From Solidesulfovibrio aerotolerans (GTDB taxonomy: Bacteria; Desulfobacterota; Desulfovibrionia; Desulfovibrionales; Desulfovibrionaceae): a stretch of DNA of 64,000 nucleotides. The position numbers and the translations under genes were made by a program. Shown here piece by piece: positions 27,441 through 34,014 of this stretch (its first letter is position 1; the number at the start of each line of letters is the position of its first letter). The DNA is taken from the NCBI RefSeq assembly GCF_009856865.1, contig NZ_WVUD01000001.1, forward strand, positions 186,001 through 250,000, read 5' to 3'. Under the pieces are notes generated by a model, which was not told the origin of the DNA, made no database searches, and saw only the letters and a program-made list of their open reading frames with translations.

Positions 27441-28100
27441 ATGCTACTCGTGATCGACGTCAAAGCCCTGCTTGAAAATATCAAGGCCGCGCCCTACGAG
27501 GAAATCGTGGTGGCCGCCCCCCATACCGGCACGGTGACCTTTGCCGGCATCGAAACCGGTGCCCATGTGACCGGCATCACTGGTGCGTTCGGCGAAAAGC
27601 CCGGTACTCTTTTGGCCAAGCTCACCCGGGAAAATAACGACAAGCCCCTTTTCGCCAACGCCAAAGGCGTGGTCGGCGTCGTGCACCGGGAACTGGAAGG
27701 CCGCTTTGTCGAGGCCGGCACGCCCCTGGTGGTCATCCGCCACTACCTGTCCAAGGACGAGGTCATTGCCAACATCCTGCAAAAAGTGCTGTATCTGTTC
27801 TGCGCACCGGAGCGGGCCAAATATTATTTCATCCCGAGCATCGACAAAAAGGTCAAGGCTTCGGGACCGCGCTCGGTGACGGTCAAACCCGGCCTGGAAC
27901 TGTTTATCGTTTCGCGCATGAAGCGGGAAAAGCCGCTGCTCTACGAAGGCCCGGAAGGCATCATCTATGCCGTCTATTTCCAGCACGACCAGAACGTGGA
28001 CCAGGGCGCGCCTCTTGTTGGCGTGTGTCCGGCCGACCAGACCGACCTTATCCAGGACGTGGTCAACCGGGTTCGCACGGACTGGGAGGAAAAGGAGTAG
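27441..28100 (+). CDS. Biotin carboxyl carrier-like protein
   Basis: A 219-residue protein built of two biotinyl/lipoyl-like half-barrels: residues about 22-100 (APHTGTVTFAGIETGAHVTG) and 148-196. The second half reads SRMKREKPLLYEGPEGII, which aligns with the AMKM biotin site, so Lys161 is the probable attachment lysine. The ATG at 27441 sits directly against its GGGGG. GTG at 27450 has better spacing and may be the true start, giving 216 residues. It follows the biotin carboxylase and carboxyltransferase genes and is interpreted as their carrier. Confidence 0.72.
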   Translation: MLLVIDVKALLENIKAAPYEEIVVAAPHTGTVTFAGIETGAHVTGITGAFGEKPGTLLAKLTRENNDKPLFANAKGVVGVVHRELEGRFVEAGTPLVVIRHYLSKDEVIANILQKVLYLFCAPERAKYYFIPSIDKKVKASGPRSVTVKPGLELFIVSRMKREKPLLYEGPEGIIYAVYFQHDQNVDQGAPLVGVCPADQTDLIQDVVNRVRTDWEEKE

Positions 28101-28102
28101 TT

Positions 28103-28450
28103 ATGGGCGAGTACATCCAGATCCGCGTCATAGCCCAGACTTTTGACCAGGAAGCTGCCGAGACGCGTTATCCCAAGCTCTACGCCCTGGCCTGGCCGGT
28201 GGAGGCCACCCCGGGTGACAGCCATCGCGGGTTGGTCGAACTGGCCGCCACCCTGGACGACCGGGTGCGGCTGGGCGATCTGCCGGCCCCTGAGCGCAAA
28301 GCCCTGACCCCGGGGGTCGAGAAAGTCATGGCCGCCAAGGCCGCCCTGGAAGGGGCGCTGGGCGAGCGCGACGCCAAAGCCGCGGATCAGGCCTCGTACC
28401 AGCTCGAAGACGCCCTGGCCGAGTTGGAAAAGCTCGCGCCGCGTCCCTAA
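28103..28450 (+). CDS. Conserved hypothetical protein, co-transcribed with the carboxylase set
   Basis: A 115-residue acidic protein that I do not recognise. An N-terminal MGEYIQIRVIAQTFDQE segment is followed by an Ala/Leu/Glu-rich helical C-terminal half (KAALEGALGERDAKAADQASYQLEDALAELEKL) that may form a helical hairpin or coiled coil. It starts two bases after the carrier gene with a clear AGGAGTAGTT site, so it is in the same operon and is probably an accessory of the carboxylase. Confidence 0.6.
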   Translation: MGEYIQIRVIAQTFDQEAAETRYPKLYALAWPVEATPGDSHRGLVELAATLDDRVRLGDLPAPERKALTPGVEKVMAAKAALEGALGERDAKAADQASYQLEDALAELEKLAPRP

Positions 28451-28480
28451 CGATTCGTTACGCCACAGCAAGGAGGCCCC

Positions 28481-29089
28481 ATGGCCGGTAATATCAATAA
28501 AGTCATTCTTGTCGGACGCCTCGGACAGGATCCAAAACTGACCTATCTGCCCTCGGGCCAGCCGGTGGCTAATTTTTCCGTGGCCACCGACGAGTCCTAC
28601 AAGGACCGCGAGGGCAACAAGGTCGAACGAGTTGAATGGCATCGCGTGGCCGTTTATGGCCGTTCTGCCGAGTTTTGCGGGAATTATTTAACCAAGGGAA
28701 GTCTTGTATACATAGAAGGCACCTTGCGCACGCGCAGTTGGGACGACCAGCAAGGGCAAAAACGATATACCACGGAAGTAATCGTTTCGGGCATGGGGGG
28801 GCAAACGATCCAGGGTCTTTCTGGACGCGGCGGCCAGACTGCCGACGCGCCCATGGGCGATGACGGCTTTGCGCCCCAGCAGCAGCCCCGGCGTCCTGCG
28901 GCAGCGGCCGGTGGCCAGGGCGCTCCCCAAGGCGGCCAGCAAGGTGGCGGCTACGGCGGCGGTGCCCCCAGACCCCAAGGCGGCGCGCCCCGGCCCCAGC
29001 CGGGCGGCGGCCGTCAGCCCTATCCCGACGACGAGCCCGGCCCGGCCTTCCCGTCCGAAGCCTCGGGCATGGACGACGTGCCATTTTAA
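28481..29089 (+). CDS. ssb: Single-stranded DNA-binding protein
   Basis: A 202-residue SSB. The OB-fold occupies residues 1-110 ([56 protein letters not shown]). A long Gly/Pro/Gln-rich disordered linker follows, then the acidic tip MDDVPF that binds partner proteins. The ATG has AAGGAGGCCCC upstream. Bases around 28640-28790, inside the OB-fold, have visibly lower GC than the flanks. A strong terminator follows. Confidence 0.96.
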   Translation: MAGNINKVILVGRLGQDPKLTYLPSGQPVANFSVATDESYKDREGNKVERVEWHRVAVYGRSAEFCGNYLTKGSLVYIEGTLRTRSWDDQQGQKRYTTEVIVSGMGGQTIQGLSGRGGQTADAPMGDDGFAPQQQPRRPAAAAGGQGAPQGGQQGGGYGGGAPRPQGGAPRPQPGGGRQPYPDDEPGPAFPSEASGMDDVPF

Positions 29090-29121
29090 GCGGCTACCGT
29101 TTTTATTTCGCCACTAAGACA

Positions 29122-29153
29122 AGCGAAGCCATTGCTATGGCTTCGCTTTTTTT
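29122..29153 (+). terminator. Intrinsic terminator after ssb
   Basis: AGCGAAGCCAT and ATGGCTTCGCT pair over 11 bases with loop TGCT and run into seven T residues. It begins 33 bases after the ssb stop. Confidence 0.93.
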
Positions 29154-29248
29154 GGTGCGAACACGTTCAATCATGGGGGAGCCTTTAACCTCCCACGCGC
29201 CGCGTATGTGCCAGCCTGGGGCAGGCACATGGGAAATCCTGGAGCTGC

Positions 29249-29857
29249 TTAACTTCTCGGCCTATGCGGGGGGCTTTCCACGCGGAAAACGCCTTTGATA
29301 TTGGTCAACGTTCGTACAGCGATCTGAATGTGCGTTTTGGCTTGAAATCCACTGCCAGGATAGAGCGGGCCGCCTTCGGTAAATAATCCGCGCACGGTAT
29401 CAAACGGGGGTTCTCCTGCCGACTCCAATCCCACATGGAGGTGCTGCAGTGCGGCGCAGTCCAGCCGGCGCAAAAGCATATCGCCATCTCCCTTTCCGGA
29501 CGCAGCGTTCACCGGTAAGGCTCCAAGGGTTGGGTCTGCAGCATGCGTCGCCTTTAAACTCTCGTACGCATACTTGACCAATTTTAAATTGTCCTGGGCC
29601 ATGAGGTCGAGGCAATTGCCCAGATCGATAATCGCCCCCACGACAAAGGGATCGCCACAGCTTTTTCGGGCCACCTTGTTGTGGGCCCATTCCCAGGCGC
29701 GGTCGGGATCGGACTCCCAAAAATAGACGCCTGGGCCAAGCCAATCGTAGGCATTTTCGCTGGGTTCAAAAAAAGAATTCCCGGAGAGAATTTTCTCTCC
29801 GGGAATTCTCAAGCATCCGTGGTAACCCAGAACAAACGACGTGTGCAGTCTGCTCAA
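29249..29857 (-). CDS. ADP-ribosyltransferase-like protein, putative toxin
   Basis: A 202-residue soluble protein. The N-terminus has GYHGC (residues 11-15) and then YDWLGPGVYFWE (37-48) with a following AWEWA helix. This is the YHG...G-[VI]-YF...A..WA layout of several ADP-ribosyltransferase/PARP-like domains, and KTHIQIAVR near residue 172 could supply the third motif. The start is TTG, overlapping the stop of the small upstream gene (TTGA), a coupled bicistron typical of toxin-antitoxin loci. GC content is below that of its neighbours, suggesting transfer. A complete intrinsic terminator lies within codons 17-30. Enzymatic activity is inferred, not shown. Confidence 0.6.
   Translation of the reverse strand: MSRLHTSFVLGYHGCLRIPGEKILSGNSFFEPSENAYDWLGPGVYFWESDPDRAWEWAHNKVARKSCGDPFVVGAIIDLGNCLDLMAQDNLKLVKYAYESLKATHAADPTLGALPVNAASGKGDGDMLLRRLDCAALQHLHVGLESAGEPPFDTVRGLFTEGGPLYPGSGFQAKTHIQIAVRTLTNIKGVFRVESPPHRPRS
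29768..29808 (-). terminator. Intrinsic terminator inside the putative toxin gene
   Basis: On the minus strand GAATTCCCGGAGAGAA, AA, and TTCTCTCCGGGAATTC form a perfect 16-base stem. It is extended by one A-T pair and followed immediately by seven T residues (29774-29768). It occupies nucleotides 50-90 of the coding sequence and encodes RIPGEKILSGNSFF in frame. It should end most transcripts from the antitoxin-side promoter unless ribosomes block hairpin formation. Confidence 0.88.
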
Positions 29858-30021
29858 CGTTTCTCGGCCTTGGTCGTGGTGTAGTTCTTATTCAATTCCC
29901 CGGAAGCAGTGTAAATACCCTCCAGGATCAAGGCCTCGCGGGCAGCCTTTGGGCTGGCCGTGGTCTTTTTTGTGTACGCGTTTAAGGCGTTTTTGAGCCG
30001 CTCTTGGCGTTCATCGGCCAT
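29854..30021 (-). CDS. Small putative antitoxin
   Basis: A 55-residue basic helical protein beginning MADERQERLKNALNAYTKK, with a central SPKAAREALILEGIYTASG and a lysine-rich end. It has no recognisable DNA-binding fold. Short proteins with the AAREALI..GIYT.SG pattern are recalled as common unassigned companions of toxin-like genes. The ATG at 30021 has an excellent GGAGGAGCCC site, while the next gene starts at TTG, so this protein should be made in excess. The stop overlaps the downstream start. Confidence 0.6.
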   Translation of the reverse strand: MADERQERLKNALNAYTKKTTASPKAAREALILEGIYTASGELNKNYTTTKAEKR

Positions 30022-30076
30022 GGGCTCCTCCTTTTTGCAGGCTGCAAGGCTCAAGGAGTAACAACTCTTCGATCCT

Positions 30077-30105
30077 TAGATATATATTCGATCTGGGGCC
30101 GTCAA
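30077..30105 (-). promoter_or_regulatory. Sigma-70-type promoter of the putative toxin-antitoxin operon
   Basis: On the minus strand TTGACG, 17 bases, TATCTA, with an AT-rich spacer end (GAATATA). It lies about 56 bases upstream of the small gene's ATG. GATCGAA occurs twice, in the spacer and just after the -10 box, and could be an operator. Confidence 0.7.
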
Positions 30106-30142
30106 TGCTCCAGGCGTGGAAACCGGGAGGCCGGTTGGCCGC

Positions 30143-32404
30143 TTACCGCCGCAGCAGCCGCAGGCCGTTGGCGATGACCAGCAGGCTGGTCCCCATGTCA
30201 GCGAAAACGGCCAGCAGCATGGTGCCGTAGCCCAGAAACGTCAGGACCAGCACCAGCCCTTTGAGGCCAAGCGCCAGGGCGATGTTTTGTTTGAGCGTTG
30301 CTACCGTCGCCCGGGACAGCCGAATAAAGGCCACCAGCTTTCGCAGATCATCGTCCATGATGGCCACGTCTGCTGTCTCGATGGCCGCATCCGTGCCGGC
30401 CGCGCCCATGGCAAAGCCGATGTCGGCCCGGGCCAACGCCGGGGCGTCGTTGATGCCGTCGCCAACCATCCCCACCAGTCCCTTTCCGCCGGCCTGGGCC
30501 GCCTGGGCTGTCAGCGCGTCCACGGCAGCGGCCTTGTCTTCGGGCAACTGATCCCCCTTGGCCGCGTCGATGCCGACAGCCAAGGCGATGGCAGCGGCGG
30601 TATGGCCGTTATCCCCCGACAGCAGCAGTGTTTTGACGCCAAGCGCGTGCAGTTCGGCCACGGCCTCGCGGCTGTGGGGGCGCAGGGCGTCGGCGGCGGC
30701 GAAGATCGCCAGGACGCCGCTCGCGTCGGCCAGGAGCACGGCGGTCTTGCCAGCCCCTTCAAGGACGTCCAGGCGGGCTTCGATGGCCGGCGAGCACAGG
30801 CCGAGGTCTTCAATGAGCCGGTGATTGCCCAAATGATAGACGCTCCCGGCCACGACGCCGCGCAGGCCGCGTCCGGGCAGGGCCGTGAAATCTGCCACCG
30901 GCAGCAGAGCCACACCGTCCTCGCGCCCGGCCCGGGCCACGGCCTTGGACACGGGATGGTCGGACCGGGCGGCCAGACTGACGGCAATTGCCCGGTTGGC
31001 GGCCGGGTCGCCGGCCAGATGGACGAAATCGGTCTGGGCCGGCCGGCCGGTGGTGATGGTGCCGGTCTTATCCAGAACCAGGGTTTTTATGGCATGGCCC
31101 TGTTCCAGGAACAGGCCGCCCTTGATCAGGATGCCGCGCCGGGCTGCTGCGGCCAGACCGCTGACCACCGAGACCGGGGTGGAGATGACCAGGGCGCAGG
31201 GGCAGGCGATGACCAAGATGACCAGCGCCTTGTAGACCCACTCGGCCAGGGACGCGCCAAAGATCATCGGCGGCAGCACGGCCACGGCCAGGGCGCAAGC
31301 GAAAACCGAGGGCGTGTAGATGGCGGCGAAGCGGTCCACAAAGCGCTCGGTGCGGGCTTTTTTGCCCGGCGAGGCGACCACGGCCCGGGTGATGCGGGCC
31401 AGGGTGGAGTCGTTGGCCAGGGCGGTGGTCTGATACAGGAGTTCGCTTTCCTGGTTGACGGTTCCGGCAAACAGCGTATCGCCTGGGCCTTTTTCCACGG
31501 GCAGGCTTTCGCCGGTGATGGCCGCCTGATCAAGTGACGAGCGCCCGGCCGTGACCAGACCGTCCAGGGCCACCCGTTCGCCCGGGCGCAGGCGCACCGT
31601 GGACCCAACCGGCACAGCAGCGGCCGCAACGACGGTAAAGCTGCCGTCGGGTCGGCCGACGGTGGCCTCCTGGGGGGCCAGGGCGAGCAGGGCGGTGACG
31701 GCGTTTTTGGCCCGGGTGAGGGAGGCGGCTTCCAGCTTTTCGGCCACGGCGAAAAGGGCCATGACCATGGCCGCTTCGGGGAACTTGCCGAGGATGAGCG
31801 CGCCGGTTGCGGCCACGCACATAAGCGCGTTGATGTTCAGGTCGCGCTGGCGCAGGGCCAAAAGACCCTTTTTGTAGATGGGCAGGCCGCTTAAGGCGAT
31901 AGCCGCCAGGGCGCACAGAGCCGGCAGCCAGGGCGTGCCCAGGCCAAACCATTCCAGCCCTTCCGCCGCCACGGCCAGCAGCAGGGCCACGGCCAGGGGC
32001 GGGGTCAGCCAGGCGGCCGGGGGCTCGGGGCGCGATGCCATGGAAGCCCCGGGCGCAACCGGCACGGCCTGCATGCCAAGCGTCGCGATGGCCGCCACAA
32101 TGGCGGTCGTGTCGGGCAGATCGTGGTGTACGGTCAGTTCCCGGCCGAGGAGATTAAAGGCCAGGCCTTTGATGCCGTCCATCGAACCAAGGAGCTTTCG
32201 GATCATGCGCTCTTCGGTGGGGCAGTCCATGGCTTCGATGCGAAAGACGTCGGTGTGGGCGGCCTGCCCAGCTATGGGCGGCGGGCCGGTCGCGGGCTCA
32301 GGGTCCGGGCCGCAGGTGCCGCCGCAGCAGCAGGGGGAGGCCGGGGCGTGGCTATGGGGCTGGTCCTGGCCGGGGCCATGGTTGTGCTCGTGCGGGTGGG
32401 GCAT
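30143..32404 (-). CDS. zntA: Zn/Cd/Pb-exporting P1B-type ATPase
   Basis: Heavy-metal efflux pump of 753 residues. A His/Cys-rich N-terminus (HEHNHGPGQDQPHSH, CCCGGTCG) precedes one HMA domain with the MDCPTEE metal site. Six or more membrane helices carry the ACPCALVIS metal-translocation motif. The catalytic core has DKTGTITTG (phosphorylated Asp), SDHPVSKAV in the nucleotide domain and GDGINDAPALARAD. CPC together with MDCPTEE points to zinc, cadmium or lead rather than copper. The start at 32404 has a GGAGGAAGTAC site. It is divergent from a MerR regulator with a matching operator between them. Confidence 0.92.
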   Translation of the reverse strand: MPHPHEHNHGPGQDQPHSHAPASPCCCGGTCGPDPEPATGPPPIAGQAAHTDVFRIEAMDCPTEERMIRKLLGSMDGIKGLAFNLLGRELTVHHDLPDTTAIVAAIATLGMQAVPVAPGASMASRPEPPAAWLTPPLAVALLLAVAAEGLEWFGLGTPWLPALCALAAIALSGLPIYKKGLLALRQRDLNINALMCVAATGALILGKFPEAAMVMALFAVAEKLEAASLTRAKNAVTALLALAPQEATVGRPDGSFTVVAAAAVPVGSTVRLRPGERVALDGLVTAGRSSLDQAAITGESLPVEKGPGDTLFAGTVNQESELLYQTTALANDSTLARITRAVVASPGKKARTERFVDRFAAIYTPSVFACALAVAVLPPMIFGASLAEWVYKALVILVIACPCALVISTPVSVVSGLAAAARRGILIKGGLFLEQGHAIKTLVLDKTGTITTGRPAQTDFVHLAGDPAANRAIAVSLAARSDHPVSKAVARAGREDGVALLPVADFTALPGRGLRGVVAGSVYHLGNHRLIEDLGLCSPAIEARLDVLEGAGKTAVLLADASGVLAIFAAADALRPHSREAVAELHALGVKTLLLSGDNGHTAAAIALAVGIDAAKGDQLPEDKAAAVDALTAQAAQAGGKGLVGMVGDGINDAPALARADIGFAMGAAGTDAAIETADVAIMDDDLRKLVAFIRLSRATVATLKQNIALALGLKGLVLVLTFLGYGTMLLAVFADMGTSLLVIANGLRLLRR

Positions 32405-32432
32405 GTACTTCCTCCTTGCCTCTTCTGGGTCG

Positions 32433-32463
32433 ATGAGACACCTTGGAGCCGCTACAGGGTCAA
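32433..32463 (-). promoter_or_regulatory. MerR-type promoter/operator of the P-type ATPase
   Basis: On the minus strand TTGACC is separated from TCTCAT by 19 bases, the over-long spacer typical of MerR-activated promoters. An imperfect palindrome of 21 bases (ACCCTGTAGC / GCTCCAAGGT halves, 32440-32460) overlaps it, as in ZntR, CadR and PbrR sites. Confidence 0.8.
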
Positions 32464-32486
32464 GCAGTATTTTTAAGGAGCTGGGT

Positions 32487-32981
32487 ATGCGTATCGGCGA
32501 ACTGGCCAAGCGGTCGGAGTGTCTGCCCGACACGGTGCGGTATTATGAGCGCGAAGGTCTGCTCCCCAAGCCGGAGCGGTCCGAGGGCAACTACCGCCTG
32601 TATACCGAAGGGCATTTGTCCCGGCTGTTGTTTATTCGCAACTGCCGGGCCTTGGAGATGAGCCTGGGGGAAATTCGGGCGCTTTTGGCCATAAAAGACG
32701 GCGACGGGGCGGATTGTCGGGAGGTGGCGGCGCTGCTCGACGCCCATATCGGCCATGTGGCCGAGCGGCTTGCCCGGTTGGAGGCGCTTCGGGGGCAGCT
32801 TGTCGGGCTGCGGGAGTGCTGCGGCGGGGTGACGCCGGTTGCACACTGCGGCATCCTGCAAGGGCTGGCGGTGGAGGAGCTGCCTGCCACCGCTTCTGAT
32901 GATCTCCAGGGACACCCGCCGGGGCCGGGCCGGGCCTGCCTGGGGGACGCCGGCAGCGTGTGCAGCCGGGGGCGGGGCTGA
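32487..32981 (+). CDS. MerR-family metal-responsive regulator (CadR/PbrR type)
   Basis: A 164-residue regulator. The N-terminal winged helix reads MRIGELAKRSECLPDTVRYY and EREGLLPKPERSEGNYRLY. A dimerisation helix follows residue 80. Candidate metal ligands are the Cys in GADCREV, the CC pair in LRECCGG and the Cys in AHCGIL, the arrangement seen in CadR and PbrR rather than in CueR. The Gly/Pro tail with two further cysteines is variable. It is divergent from the P-type ATPase and should activate it when Cd, Pb or Zn is bound. Confidence 0.9.
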   Translation: MRIGELAKRSECLPDTVRYYEREGLLPKPERSEGNYRLYTEGHLSRLLFIRNCRALEMSLGEIRALLAIKDGDGADCREVAALLDAHIGHVAERLARLEALRGQLVGLRECCGGVTPVAHCGILQGLAVEELPATASDDLQGHPPGPGRACLGDAGSVCSRGRG

Positions 32982-32990
32982 GCCGGGGCG

Positions 32991-33022
32991 CAAAAAAAGG
33001 GCGGGACCGGCTGGTCCCGCCC
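32991..33022 (-). terminator. Intrinsic terminator after the hmc-side receiver genes
   Basis: On the minus strand GGGCGGGACC and GGTCCCGCCC form a 10-base stem with a 4-base loop, followed by seven T residues. It lies 25 bases after the receiver gene stop at 33047. On the plus strand an A-run follows, so it does not serve the MerR gene as well. Confidence 0.88.
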
Positions 33023-33046
33023 GAAAAAAGCCAGCCTGCGGCCGGG

Positions 33047-33403
33047 TTATTCGCCCAGGGCCTTTTTTACGGCCACGAGCACCGCTTCCGGCTCAAACGG
33101 TTTGTGGATGGCGGCAACCGCTTTGCGGATGGATTGGTCATGGCCGTCCAGGCCGCTGATGACGATGACCGGGATGTTTTTGAATTCTTCTTTCTGGGAA
33201 TACTTGCGGTAAAAGCGCGGCCCCCACTCGTTGGGCATTTCCAGGTCCAGGGTGATGCAGTCGGGGTGTTCCTGCTCAAGGACTTTGAGCGCCGCTTCGC
33301 CGTCGTTGGCGCTGCAGATGTCGTAGCCGTTGTCGGAAAAAAGCGTGGTCAGATATGCGATGATCTGCGGATCATCGTCGACCACCATAATTTTCTTCGC
33401 CAT
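33047..33403 (-). CDS. Single-domain response regulator (Rrf1-like)
   Basis: A 118-residue CheY-like receiver without an output domain. The acidic triad is Asp10-Asp11 and phospho-acceptor Asp53 (TLDLEMPNEW), with the conserved Ser/Thr in VIVISG and Lys in HKPFEP. It resembles the receivers at 33545 and 45147 and the Rrf1 protein known downstream of hmc in Desulfovibrio vulgaris. It is the last of four same-strand genes after tunR, the kinase and the other receiver, and precedes a terminator. Confidence 0.88.
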   Translation of the reverse strand: MAKKIMVVDDDPQIIAYLTTLFSDNGYDICSANDGEAALKVLEQEHPDCITLDLEMPNEWGPRFYRKYSQKEEFKNIPVIVISGLDGHDQSIRKAVAAIHKPFEPEAVLVAVKKALGE

Positions 33404-33544
33404 ACCCGCCTCCTTGTGGAATTGGCCCGGAGGATGGCTTCGTCCCGGGCGTGCCGTATCGCATCCTGGTGTTATCTAGCGTGATTTCCGGTTGTTGCCA
33501 ACCGTGAATTGCGCCTTGCGGCTGATCCAGGGTTCCCGTCCTTT

Positions 33545-33904
33545 TCAGGCCTCGGGCGGACCGAGGATATCACGAAGCGCGGCCAGCAGGGCCAGCCGGT
33601 CGATGGGCTTGTCAAACACGGCCCGGGCACCGGGAATGACGTATTTCAGGCCCGGATGGCCGGTGATGACCACGATGGGGATGTCGCGCCCGGATTTCTC
33701 CAGGGCACGGTTGAATTTGGGGCCGGTCATGTCCGGCATTTCCAGATCCAGGGTGATGGCGTCCGGGCGTTCGGATTCGATGGCTGTCAAAGCCTGCCGG
33801 CCGTTTCGGGCCGAGACCGTGGCATAGCCTTCGTCGGAAAACACATCTTCCAGGTAGGCGATGATATCCGGATCGTCGTCCACGATCAGGATTTTCTGGG
33901 CCAT
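33545..33904 (-). CDS. Single-domain response regulator (Rrf1-like)
   Basis: A 119-residue receiver with Asp10-Asp11, Asp53 in TLDLEMPDMTGP and Lys in DKPIDR. The stretch FNRAL...IPIVVITGH.GLKYVIP is nearly identical to the receiver at 45147 on the other side of hmc, so these two are recent paralogues. The kinase at 34015 lies 110 bases upstream on the same strand and is the probable partner. The start has a GGAGGCTCCC site. Confidence 0.88.
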   Translation of the reverse strand: MAQKILIVDDDPDIIAYLEDVFSDEGYATVSARNGRQALTAIESERPDAITLDLEMPDMTGPKFNRALEKSGRDIPIVVITGHPGLKYVIPGARAVFDKPIDRLALLAALRDILGPPEA

Positions 33905-34014
33905 GGGAGCCTCCGGGGGAGTTGCTGCGCCTGGCCGTTATGAAACGGATCGGCCAGGGCAGGCAAGGAAAAACGTCGCAGCCGGACGGGGAATTGCCGC
34001 ACGCGCCATCCCGG

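Noticed and set aside
30116-31537. A 473-codon plus-strand frame opposite the P-type ATPase
   Set aside because: Gly/Asp/Gln-rich shadow of a gene with intact ATPase motifs; no start signal and no family resemblance. The same applies to the long frames at 17138-18370, 8297-9436 and 52114-53391.
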